Shown here one piece after another: positions 23,328-31,437 of a DNA stretch of 40,102 bases. This DNA is from Micavibrio sp. UBA1850. GTDB taxonomy: Bacteria > Pseudomonadota > Alphaproteobacteria > Micavibrionales > Micavibrionaceae. The notes under the pieces were generated by a model. The model made no database searches and was not told where the DNA came from. It saw only the letters and a program-made list of their open reading frames with translations. The position numbers and the translations under genes are program-made. The stretch spans positions 1 through 40,102 of the forward strand of contig DDIM01000024.1 in NCBI GenBank assembly GCA_002338525.1, read 5' to 3'. Position 1 is the first letter of the stretch; each line of letters begins with the position of its first letter.

Positions 23328-26300
23328 TTACTCTTGTGAATCTTTAAATCTACGTCCTTCGTAAATATAATAAATCACAGGAATTACTATTAATGTGAGC
23401 AATGTTGTGCTGACCATTCCTCCCACCATCGGCAAGGCAATTCGGCGCATAACGTCTGAGCCAATACCTTCTGTTAGAAAAATTGGGGTTAGCCCAGCTA
23501 AAATCACACACACCGTCATAAGCTTTGGACGCACGCGAAGCACCGCGCCATGAACAATATCTTCATATAAATCTGCTAGATTTTTAGGGGGATTTTTGCG
23601 TACCTGCTGATCAATATAAATAATCATAACAACAGCCGTTTCAACGGCTATGCCTGCTAAAGCAATAAATCCAACATCTACAGCCACGGAGAAATTGTAA
23701 CCTGCTAAATACAAAGCCCAAACACCGCCAATCATACCAAAAGGCAATGAAAGCATCACTATGAGGGTTCTATCTAAGCGTCCGAAATGCACCATTAACA
23801 ATGTGAAAATAATGAATATAGCCGCAGGAATAGCAATTTTCATACGCTTAGCGGCTTCGAGCATTTGCTCAAACTGTCCTGACCATATAAGCGCATACCC
23901 AGAAGGAAGATTGACCTTCTCAGCAACAATTTTTTGCGCATCTTTAACGTAAGAGCCAATATCACGCCCCTCAATATCAACAAACACCCAACCAGTAAGC
24001 CTTGCGTTCTCAGACTTAATCATTGGCGGCCCTTCAACAAACTCAATACTAGCGACCTCGCTCAGCGGAATATGCTGGCCTTGAGGTGTAGGAATAAGAA
24101 TTTTGGCTAAATCATCTGGGTCTTCACGGAATTGGCGGTCATATCGAAGCATAATATTATACCGCTCACGCCCTTGAATAGATTCAGCCATCTTCATGCC
24201 ACCTAACGACGTAGCAATGATATTTTGAAAAGTGCCTAAATCAATATTACGGCGAGCTAACTCATCCCTATCAGGTGTAATTTCAAGATATTTACCCCCT
24301 GTTACGCGGTCTGCAAAAGCCGAACGTGTTCCAGGAACATCTTTAATCGCTGCTTCAATATCAAGCGCAACACGGCCAATAGTCTCTAAATCATCGCCAG
24401 CAATTTTTATTCCTATTGGCGTTCTAACCCCTGTAGAAATCATATCCATACGAATTTTGATGGGATAGCCCCAAGAATTAACAACGCCTGTAATTTTAAC
24501 GCGTTTATTTAAGTCTTTAATAAGAGCATCAACGTCCATACCCTCACGCCATTCATTTTTAGGCTTAAGCTTAATCCATGTTTCAATCATTGTTATTGGA
24601 GCTGGATCAGTTGCCGTATCCGCACGACCAACTTTACCAAAAACATGATGTACTTCAGGTGCGGTTTTAATAAGCCTATTGGTCTGCTGTAGAATTTCCT
24701 TAGCTTTTGTAATGGACACACCTGGCAATGTTGTAGGCATATAAAGAAGCTCTCCTTCATATAAAGCGGGCATAAATTCAGAACCCGTTTTAGCTATTGG
24801 CCAAGCCATAGAAGCAACAAAAATTAACGTAATGAAAACGGTCAACCATTTGAATTTTAAAGCCGCTTTTAAAATTGGCTCATATAAATGAATAAACCAA
24901 CGGTTGATTGGGTTTTCTTCTTCTTTCCTAATTTTACCGCGAAGTAGCCAAAGCATAAGAACTGGCACAACTGTGATTGATAAAATTGAGGCAAAAGCCA
25001 TCGCGTAGGTTTTTGTAAAAGCGAGTGGCGAGAATAAACGATATGACTGTCCTGTTAAGGCAAATATGGGTAAAAAGGACACTGTAATAATTAACAATGC
25101 AAAAAATAATCCAGGGCCAACTTCTTTTGTGGCCAATAAAATAGCTGCATTTTTCTCTTTTTGCGTAGCCTCTTTTGGAAGTTCTGATAATTTCCTATGA
25201 GCATTTTCAACCATCACAATGGACGCATCTACCATTGCACCAATGGCAATCGCAATTCCTCCTAAAGACATGATGTTAGCCGTAATGCCTTGAGCTGACA
25301 TAACAATGAACGCCGCTAAAACACCCAACGGCAAAGTTACAATGGCAACAAAAGCGGAGCGCACATGAAGAAGAAAGATGAAACAAATCAGGGCTACAAC
25401 AAGGCCTTCTTCAATCAATTTTTCTTTTAAATATTCAACTGCCCCTTCAATTAAGGGTGCGCGATCATAAACAGTGACAATTTCAACGCCTTCAGGAAGC
25501 CCTTCTTGCAACTCTTCTAATTTCTTTTTGACGCCTTCAATAACATGAAGCGCATTTTCACCAGATCGCATAATAACAATCCCAGCAACAACCTCCCCTT
25601 CGCCATTTAACTCTGTTACACCACGGCGTAATTCTGGCCCTTCAATAATACGGGCTACATCTTCTAATTTTACAGGAGTGCCATCACGAGCAAATAAAAC
25701 TATTTTTTTAAGTTGGTCTAAATTCGTCACATACCCCTTGGAGCGAACCATTAATTCCATTTCAGCTTTTTCAATGACACGCCCACCAGCATCCATACTT
25801 GATTTTTGAACAGCCTCCATAAGACGTTTGAGTGGCACATCAAAAGCACGTAAACGATTAGGGTCAATCAGAACTTGGTATTCCTTTACAAATCCACCGA
25901 CTGATGCAACTTCCGATACTCCTTTAACGGTTGCTAATTCAAACTTTAAAAACCAGTCTTGTAAGCTCCGCAGTTGTGATAAATCGTGATTGCCACTCTT
26001 ATCAACGAGAGCATATTGATAGACCCAGCCAACACCTGTAGCATCTGGCCCTATCTGAGGCTGAACACTTGACGGTAAATCTCCTTGAATTTTTGATAGC
26101 GCCTCAACCACACGACTACGCGCCCAATATTGATCAACACCATCTTCAAAAATGATATAAACAAAAGAAGATCCAAACATTGAGAACCCGCGAACATTCT
26201 TCGTTTTTGGTAAACCAAGCATGGTCGTAGAAAGTGGATAGGTCACTAAATCTTCTACAATTTGTGGTGATTGCCCCGTAAAATCCGTACGGATAATGAC

Positions 26301-26483
26301 TTGTGTATCCGACATATCAGGAATGGCGTCTAATGGCATTTTCTGAACGGCTAAAACACCAGCTACTAGTAAAGCTATCATCATCATACCAACTAGAAGC
26401 TGATTATGAACTGACCAGTCTATTACCTTTGCTACAAAAGACTTAGTGGGATCGTGCGATAGATGCTGATTAGTGTCCTGCAT
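23328..26483 (-). CDS. cusA: HME-RND copper/silver efflux transporter CusA
   Basis: This 1051-residue inner-membrane pump of the heavy-metal RND family has the expected length. The three methionines that bind Cu(I)/Ag(I) in E. coli CusA (573, 623, 672) are conserved with identical spacing as Met582 (LLYMPTTLPG), Met632 (PITMIETWI) and Met681 (RMDMISTG). The TM4 proton-relay Asp is in AIGAMVDASIVMVENAH. These ligands argue for monovalent Cu/Ag rather than Zn/Co/Ni (CzcA-type) substrates. The start overlaps the end of cusB by 14 bases and is preceded by a G-rich Shine-Dalgarno sequence. It works with CusB and CusC as a channel from periplasm to exterior. Confidence 0.95.
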   Translation of the reverse strand: MQDTNQHLSHDPTKSFVAKVIDWSVHNQLLVGMMMIALLVAGVLAVQKMPLDAIPDMSDTQVIIRTDFTGQSPQIVEDLVTYPLSTTMLGLPKTKNVRGFSMFGSSFVYIIFEDGVDQYWARSRVVEALSKIQGDLPSSVQPQIGPDATGVGWVYQYALVDKSGNHDLSQLRSLQDWFLKFELATVKGVSEVASVGGFVKEYQVLIDPNRLRAFDVPLKRLMEAVQKSSMDAGGRVIEKAEMELMVRSKGYVTNLDQLKKIVLFARDGTPVKLEDVARIIEGPELRRGVTELNGEGEVVAGIVIMRSGENALHVIEGVKKKLEELQEGLPEGVEIVTVYDRAPLIEGAVEYLKEKLIEEGLVVALICFIFLLHVRSAFVAIVTLPLGVLAAFIVMSAQGITANIMSLGGIAIAIGAMVDASIVMVENAHRKLSELPKEATQKEKNAAILLATKEVGPGLFFALLIITVSFLPIFALTGQSYRLFSPLAFTKTYAMAFASILSITVVPVLMLWLLRGKIRKEEENPINRWFIHLYEPILKAALKFKWLTVFITLIFVASMAWPIAKTGSEFMPALYEGELLYMPTTLPGVSITKAKEILQQTNRLIKTAPEVHHVFGKVGRADTATDPAPITMIETWIKLKPKNEWREGMDVDALIKDLNKRVKITGVVNSWGYPIKIRMDMISTGVRTPIGIKIAGDDLETIGRVALDIEAAIKDVPGTRSAFADRVTGGKYLEITPDRDELARRNIDLGTFQNIIATSLGGMKMAESIQGRERYNIMLRYDRQFREDPDDLAKILIPTPQGQHIPLSEVASIEFVEGPPMIKSENARLTGWVFVDIEGRDIGSYVKDAQKIVAEKVNLPSGYALIWSGQFEQMLEAAKRMKIAIPAAIFIIFTLLMVHFGRLDRTLIVMLSLPFGMIGGVWALYLAGYNFSVAVDVGFIALAGIAVETAVVMIIYIDQQVRKNPPKNLADLYEDIVHGAVLRVRPKLMTVCVILAGLTPIFLTEGIGSDVMRRIALPMVGGMVSTTLLTLIVIPVIYYIYEGRRFKDSQE

Positions 26484-28305
26484 GAGAACCCCCTGCTGGC
26501 ATTGTCGGTGCTTCTTCTTGCATTACAGGTGCAGATTGTTGTCCTTCATCTGGCCATTCAATCGGCATTGGCATACCACTTTCATAAGGGAGTTCAGGTG
26601 AACCTTCTAATTGTAGCCAATACTTATCAAGGCCATGAGCCATATAAAGAGTAAGATTTTTGGATTTATAATATTGGGGACGACCTTCTAACAACCAAGG
26701 CTTTAGAGCTGTTACGAGGTCATTCAATCCAGCTTGCCACTGCGCCCGCGTATTGCTCTCTTGTGCCTTTTGTAACGCCCGCTCGGCATCCTCCAAAATA
26801 AACTGTAATTTAGTGCCACGGAAAGTTGATATTAAATGATCTCCTGTAGAAATAGCAGGCATTATCATTTTCTTATTAGGAAAACGATCTGCGACTAATT
26901 CTTCATGGAGATAAAGAGCCGCATCTACCAAATGATTAATCATCGCCATTTGATCATCGCCCACATCAAGGGCTGAAAGAGATAACTGCATCTGTTGCAT
27001 CTTACGGAATGACTCGCGCAAGGCACTTTCAGAGTCAATCAAGAATTGTCCACTGACCACGACGTTATCACCGTCACTTAAACCATCAACAACCTCTGTA
27101 CGGCCTTTATACTTTAAGCCTGTGGTAATTGAGCGTGGTTGAAAACGCCCCTCGCCTAAATCAGTGACAACAAAATCACCTTCTTTGCTTTTTAGAATGG
27201 CGTCACTAGGAATTGATAAACGTGGTTTTGCATCTGTTTCAAACTCAATATCAGCATAAGCACCGGGCTTTAACATTCCATCCTTGTTATCAATCACAAG
27301 GCGCAAGCGTCCTGTGCGTGTAGCGCGATCAACCGTTGGGTAAATATAATCTATGGTGGCCTTAATATCAGAAACGCCAAGTGTTGGAAAAGAGACCATC
27401 ACCTCTGATTTTTCGTTTACAAAAGCTATATCTTTTTCTGCCAAACTGGCTTCTATCCAAACAGTGTCATAGTTTTGTAGGGACATAATCGTCATTGCAG
27501 GTTTTACAAAACCGCCTTCACGCACATCTATTTTACTCACCAACCCATCGTTCTCAGCATAAAAAGGAACATTTTGAAAAACTTTGCGTCTTTTTTTGAG
27601 TTCTGCAATAGCCTGCTTTTGCATCCCTAAAGCCACAAGTCTTTTAGAGGCTGAATTTGCAATACTTGTACTGCCTGATTTTAAAGCACTTATTAAATCA
27701 CTTTGAGAAGAGACAAGCTGCGGGCTATATAGCGTCAAAAGCAAATCGCCTTTTTTTACAACATCACCTTCGGCCTTCACATTTAACTTATTTATCCATC
27801 CTTCTACACGGCTAGAAATATCAAACTGGTCACGCGTGTTCTCTGTTATATCGCCATAACTACGGACTAAAACACCCAAATTACTCATTTGCGCTTTTTC
27901 ACTACGCACACCTGAATTTTGAATCATTTCAGAGTCAATTTTAACCACTGTTCTACCTGTTTCAGCGATTGGCTCTTCTGCATAAACTGGAACTAAATCC
28001 ATGCCCATTGGAGATTTACCAGGCTTGTCCATCTTGTAATTTGGGTCCATTGGGGCTTGCCAGTATAAGATTTTTTTCTCCCCTGAAGAAGCTGGCGTGT
28101 TTTGCGCTTTCGTATCCTCTGTTTCTTCACCGCCAAGGGGTACAAGATCCATTCCACATATCGGGCATGTCCCTTCATCAAGCGCGATATAATGCGGGTG
28201 CATAGGACAGGTATATTTCTGTGCTTGTGCCATTGAAGGCATAGCCATGATGATCGTCACTAGAAAAGTTAATAAGAATAGCGTTTTTGAAAGTTGATAT
28301 CTCAT
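26470..28305 (-). CDS. cusB: CusB-type efflux adaptor with heavy-metal-binding domains and long C-terminal extension
   Basis: This 611-residue protein is longer than E. coli CusB (about 400). A signal peptide (LFLLTFLVTIIMAMPSMAQA) is followed by a heavy-metal-binding domain YTCPMHPHYIA ... TCPICGMDLVPL. A second, Cys-free relative (YWQAPMDPNYKMDKPGKSP) carries Met residues like the Met-rich N-terminus of CusB. Next come the barrel-sandwich, helical hairpin, beta-barrel and membrane-proximal domains to about residue 430. The last 180 residues form a helical domain (MINHLVDAALYLHEELVADR) resembling DUF3347-type metal-related domains, with a Met/His tail ending GGSHAGH. It overlaps cusC by four bases and cusA by 14. 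Confidence 0.92.
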   Translation of the reverse strand: MRYQLSKTLFLLTFLVTIIMAMPSMAQAQKYTCPMHPHYIALDEGTCPICGMDLVPLGGEETEDTKAQNTPASSGEKKILYWQAPMDPNYKMDKPGKSPMGMDLVPVYAEEPIAETGRTVVKIDSEMIQNSGVRSEKAQMSNLGVLVRSYGDITENTRDQFDISSRVEGWINKLNVKAEGDVVKKGDLLLTLYSPQLVSSQSDLISALKSGSTSIANSASKRLVALGMQKQAIAELKKRRKVFQNVPFYAENDGLVSKIDVREGGFVKPAMTIMSLQNYDTVWIEASLAEKDIAFVNEKSEVMVSFPTLGVSDIKATIDYIYPTVDRATRTGRLRLVIDNKDGMLKPGAYADIEFETDAKPRLSIPSDAILKSKEGDFVVTDLGEGRFQPRSITTGLKYKGRTEVVDGLSDGDNVVVSGQFLIDSESALRESFRKMQQMQLSLSALDVGDDQMAMINHLVDAALYLHEELVADRFPNKKMIMPAISTGDHLISTFRGTKLQFILEDAERALQKAQESNTRAQWQAGLNDLVTALKPWLLEGRPQYYKSKNLTLYMAHGLDKYWLQLEGSPELPYESGMPMPIEWPDEGQQSAPVMQEEAPTMPAGGSHAGH

Positions 28306-29573
28306 TTTGAGTTCTCCTGAGCAGGCATTTCTTCAGTAATTATATTTTTATTGGATTGGGCAATATTTGAATTATATTCAGCAACTCTGGATATATATTC
28401 TTTCCTTGCATCAGCGAGTTGCACTTGAATATTGGCACGGTCAATTTTAGCCAATAAAACAGAATCTAAATTGGCCGTTCCCGCTTCATAATTACGTTGA
28501 ACTGCTTTTATTTTTTGAGATATCGCATTATCTTTGTCTTGTAACGCCTTGATATTTTTAGCAGAAGCCTCACTCGCACTTTTTAGTGTTGTCATTTGCT
28601 TTACCCACTGCCCTGCTACATCATCATAAGAAAAAATAGCGCTTCGTTCGCGGGCTTTTGCCGCTCTCAACTTAGGCACTTGGTTCTTAGCCGCCCATAA
28701 TGGAATTGAAATTTGTGCTTGAACTGAAAACCAATCATCGCCAGAAAAGCTTCTGTTTTGACCATCTTCACGCTGTTTATAGACCGCGTTCACACCAAAG
28801 TTAGGTAAGAAAGCAGCATCAGCCACTTTTATATCTTTTCTAGATATATCAACGTCTTTAGCCGCCACAAGAACAGGATATAAAGTGTTAGGGTTATTAT
28901 CCCAAACGATAGCTGTTACCTCTGGCACTTCCATTTCAGGAACTTCATCAACTAGTCTGAAAAACTCAGCTCTAATCGTTTCTTTTTGTGCTTGCAGATT
29001 ATTTAACTGACGTTCTGCCTCTGCGCGCTCTACATCAATTTCTGAAAACCTTTGATACACAGAGCGTCCAGATTCCAATTGGCCTTTAAAGGCATTTTCA
29101 AGTTCTTTGTAATGCGATAGCTGATGGTGAATTACATCTTCTTGCGTTTTAACATTTTCGTATTCCGCTAGCTTACTGATAAACATATAACGAAGACGCT
29201 CTATTGTGTAATCCGCCAATAATTGTTGCTTAGCAGAAACTTCGTCAAGTTTACGTGACTTAGCCCCCAATAAAACAGGGTTAGGGATAGCTTGTGAAAA
29301 CCCAATTACTTTAGATGTTGGTAAAAAACGATCAAAGGCTGGATCAGAAATAGGCACATTATCAATGCCAATCATTATCATAGGATCAGGTAATCCAAGC
29401 TCACCTTTGGCTTGCGCCTTTGTAGCTTCGCTTTCGCTTAATATGCTCATCGCTTGGGGATGCTCTGCAAGCTTTTGAACATACTCTTCAAAAGTCTCAG
29501 CATATGCTGGCGATTGAAAAGCAATTGTTAATAATGCCGCTACTGTGGCTAAATATAGTCTAAATGGTCGCAT
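28302..29573 (-). CDS. cusC: TolC-family outer membrane factor of the Cus system (CusC-like)
   Basis: This 423-residue outer-membrane channel has a cleavable signal peptide (LATVAALLTIAFQSPAYA) rather than a lipobox, unlike E. coli CusC. It carries the OEP features: a helical hairpin repeated twice, GELGLPDPMIMIGIDNVP near the N-terminus, and NYEAGTANLDSVLLAKIDRAN near the end, a form frequent in heavy-metal efflux OMFs. It is the first of the three Cus genes, overlapping cusB by ATGA. A 92-base gap with two inverted repeats separates it from the small secreted-protein gene before it. The tail contains no unusual metal ligands. Confidence 0.88.
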   Translation of the reverse strand: MRPFRLYLATVAALLTIAFQSPAYAETFEEYVQKLAEHPQAMSILSESEATKAQAKGELGLPDPMIMIGIDNVPISDPAFDRFLPTSKVIGFSQAIPNPVLLGAKSRKLDEVSAKQQLLADYTIERLRYMFISKLAEYENVKTQEDVIHHQLSHYKELENAFKGQLESGRSVYQRFSEIDVERAEAERQLNNLQAQKETIRAEFFRLVDEVPEMEVPEVTAIVWDNNPNTLYPVLVAAKDVDISRKDIKVADAAFLPNFGVNAVYKQREDGQNRSFSGDDWFSVQAQISIPLWAAKNQVPKLRAAKARERSAIFSYDDVAGQWVKQMTTLKSASEASAKNIKALQDKDNAISQKIKAVQRNYEAGTANLDSVLLAKIDRANIQVQLADARKEYISRVAEYNSNIAQSNKNIITEEMPAQENSK

Positions 29574-29599
29574 ATTGTGATCTCCTTTTTTGATGCGAA

Positions 29600-29647
29600 A
29601 AGCGCAATAAAATGCGCTTAATGCCCGTCACATTGTTATGACAGGCA
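29600..29647 (-). repeat. paired inverted repeats before cusC
   Basis: Two hairpin-capable repeats stand side by side. The first has arms AAGCGCA (29600-29606) and TGCGCTT (29613-29619) around ATAAAA. The second has arms TGCCCGTCA (29622-29630) and TGACAGGCA (29639-29647), eight of nine pairs. They lie in the 92-base gap between the secreted-protein gene and cusC. Neither is followed by a long T-run on the minus strand, so an operator or an mRNA processing/attenuation element is as likely as a terminator. Confidence 0.45.
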
Positions 29648-29665
29648 CATTAAAGAGATCAGTAT

Positions 29666-30043
29666 TTAGATACGGAAACGTTGTGTTGTGAAATAGAGTG
29701 GCTGAGACGGACTCCGAATGTCTTTCGTCAACGGCGGACCACGGATAGTATTTACATTACTTGGCTCAACACTGTGAATTGAAGATATATCAGCCCATGC
29801 AAAATCTAGAGTGTCAATTTGCAATTCAGGCTGAAAATCATTGGACGTGTTTGCAGAGAAAAAATCTATACCCATACAATCAGACATAAGCATAACACCA
29901 CCACCATCGGTTTGTTCTGCTTGTTCATGACAAGGCACAGGCTCACTGGCCTGTGCTGATTGCATAGGGCAAAAAGCCATAAAGCACATCAAAGATGGCA
30001 ATACAGCTAATAAGGTCATAAATGTGAGCGTTGTTCTTCTCAT
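29666..30043 (-). CDS. small secreted protein leading the copper block
   Basis: This 125-residue protein begins with a signal peptide (MRRTTLTFMTLLAVLPSLMCFMAFCPMQSAQA); the mature part has two Cys (PCHEQAEQ; SDCMGIDFF) and a His, and ends with PLYFTTQRFRI. ATG 30043 is chosen because GGAG precedes it by five bases and it yields a proper signal peptide; the frame from 30109 would add a non-signal leader. I do not recognise a named domain with certainty; small CHxQ-containing secreted proteins of this kind occur at the head of cus-type clusters. Being the first gene of the block, it may be a periplasmic copper-binding or sensing factor (inference). Confidence 0.6.
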   Translation of the reverse strand: MRRTTLTFMTLLAVLPSLMCFMAFCPMQSAQASEPVPCHEQAEQTDGGGVMLMSDCMGIDFFSANTSNDFQPELQIDTLDFAWADISSIHSVEPSNVNTIRGPPLTKDIRSPSQPLYFTTQRFRI

Positions 30044-30111
30044 TTCTACTCCATAATACTCAATTCGGTTTAAAAGTCTATTAAGTTTCATTATTTTTAA
30101 AAATTTCAAAT

Positions 30112-30303
30112 TTATTGATAGAAATATTGCCCTAAATACTCACCATTAACCCACATCTTCACGTAATGAGGCTTTGGCCGGATTATAGCTTGATAGTTTT
30201 CGCACCTGTTATAGCTATTGTCTTGATATTGTTGCGGAGCGCATTGCGTTCGATAACATAACCCCTGTGCAGCCCGATATCCTTGCAGTCTCTCTCTTAA
30301 CAC
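30112..30303 (-). pseudogene. unidentified ORF, probable C-terminal gene fragment
   Basis: This frame stays open from 30369 to 30112, but its part above about 30300 lies opposite the virB4 fragment and must be a shadow there. The remaining 63 codons (from GTG 30303) give a Tyr/Gln/Cys-rich peptide ending WVNGEYLGQYFYQ, with four Cys. It has no ATG and no ribosome-binding site. I take it as the 3' end of a gene cut off at the junction with the T4SS region; it could also be non-coding. No family is recognised. Confidence 0.25.
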
Positions 30304-30777
30304 ATAACCATCATCACACGGCTCAAAACGCTCGTACGCGCTATCAATGAGGCCGTAAATAATATTATATCAACTTTAGAGCCATACAAACCACGGGTTT
30401 TGAAGGTTTATGATACAGAAAATGGTTCATTTTCCGAACCGCTTTCATTCCTGTCTTATTTGGTAAATTTAGAAAATAAGTCCATTCGCCTTCCAGCTTG
30501 TTCTATTGCCGATTACTTACCAGAAAAAAGATTGTCATTTGGTAGAGAAACTTTTGAGTTACGCGGGGCGGCTTCTAGTGATGTAAAGCTCGGCGCAGTC
30601 ATGTCAGTGAAGGAATATGATAATGCAACAGGTCCGGGGATGTTGGATTCATTCCTCCGCCTGCCCCATGAATTTATTCTCACCCAATCTTTCGGGTTTG
30701 TTGACCGCCAAACTTCTTTAAGTGCAATGAATGAAGCTGAAAGAAAAATGATCGCATCTGACCGTGATTACAGATAA
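30301..30777 (+). pseudogene. virB4: virB4 (T4SS ATPase) internal fragment
   Basis: The frame is open from 30301 to the TAA at 30775-30777 but has no proper start (the TTG at 30400 is internal). It encodes about 158 residues typical of the region before the ATPase domain of VirB4: LKTLVRAINEAVNNIISTLEPY, then GSFSEPLSFLSYLVNLE, CSIADYLPEKRLSFGRETFEL, and LPHEFILTQSFGFVDRQTSL. The N-terminal part and the whole Walker A/B ATPase domain are missing, so the product cannot energise secretion. Homology ends around 30755, where virB9 sequence takes over in another frame. Confidence 0.8.
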
Positions 30778-31429
30778 GAGAATGTACACTTTTGAACTAA
30801 CAGCAAGCCAAGCCTATTCTCATAGATCGTCTGACCTGACTTTTCGTTTGAAATTTCATTATGCGGATGATGCTACTCAGGAGCTTGCTTATATAGGAAG
30901 CGTATCTCAGGCACATTACAATCCATTAGAAGGAACCGATGCAACTGATCTAAATTTTGATTACAGCTATTCAGGATCTAAAAAGTTACGCCCTGTCAGA
31001 GCCTTTGATGATGGCGTTTTTACTTATTTTCAGTTTGAAGATTTTGATGTGATGCCTGCTGTTTTCGCAGTCGATGAAAACGGCAATGAGCGTCTTGTCA
31101 ATTTTAACGTACAAGGCAAATACGTTGTCGTATCTGGACTAGGCTCTCAATTCACTTTGCGTGATGGAGATACGGCAACCTGCATCTTTAATGAAGCTTT
31201 TCCTAAGCCAATACAAAAACCTGAAATTGAAACTGGTGTAATCCCTTTAGTGGAGCTTGAAGAGGCATCCGAAGAAGTTGTTTTGTCTTACGCCACTCCT
31301 AAGCCAACGCGGAAACCCGACATAAAAGCTATCAAGCTGGCTGAAGAAGAAGAACCTAGCTTATTTACTAAGATTTTTGGAACGCGCGAAGACATAAAAT
31401 TGGCACAAGGGCCAAAATTTAACGATTAG
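30764..31429 (+). CDS. virB9: VirB9/TrbG-family T4SS protein, N-terminally truncated
   Basis: This is the outer-membrane core-complex component that interacts with VirB7 and VirB10. The 221 residues begin at GTG 30764 in the middle of the family sequence (VITDKRMYTFELTA) and contain the C-terminal CTD with LRPVRAFDDGVFTYFQFED and LVNFNVQGKYVVVSGLG, plus an unusual Lys/Glu/Pro-rich tail. The signal peptide and N-terminal domain, about 100 residues in normal VirB9, are absent. In this frame there is a stop at 30749-30751. As it stands the product would stay in the cytoplasm, so it is probably nonfunctional. It ends eight bases before virB10. Confidence 0.8.
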   Translation: MITDKRMYTFELTASQAYSHRSSDLTFRLKFHYADDATQELAYIGSVSQAHYNPLEGTDATDLNFDYSYSGSKKLRPVRAFDDGVFTYFQFEDFDVMPAVFAVDENGNERLVNFNVQGKYVVVSGLGSQFTLRDGDTATCIFNEAFPKPIQKPEIETGVIPLVELEEASEEVVLSYATPKPTRKPDIKAIKLAEEEEPSLFTKIFGTREDIKLAQGPKFND

Positions 31430-31437
31430 GAATTATC

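Noticed and set aside
30043..30080. Possible promoter (TAGACT, 16 bases, TATTAT) for the copper block on the minus strand
   Set aside because: Transcription would begin about three bases before the ATG at 30043 and exclude its ribosome-binding site; the -35 match is also poor.
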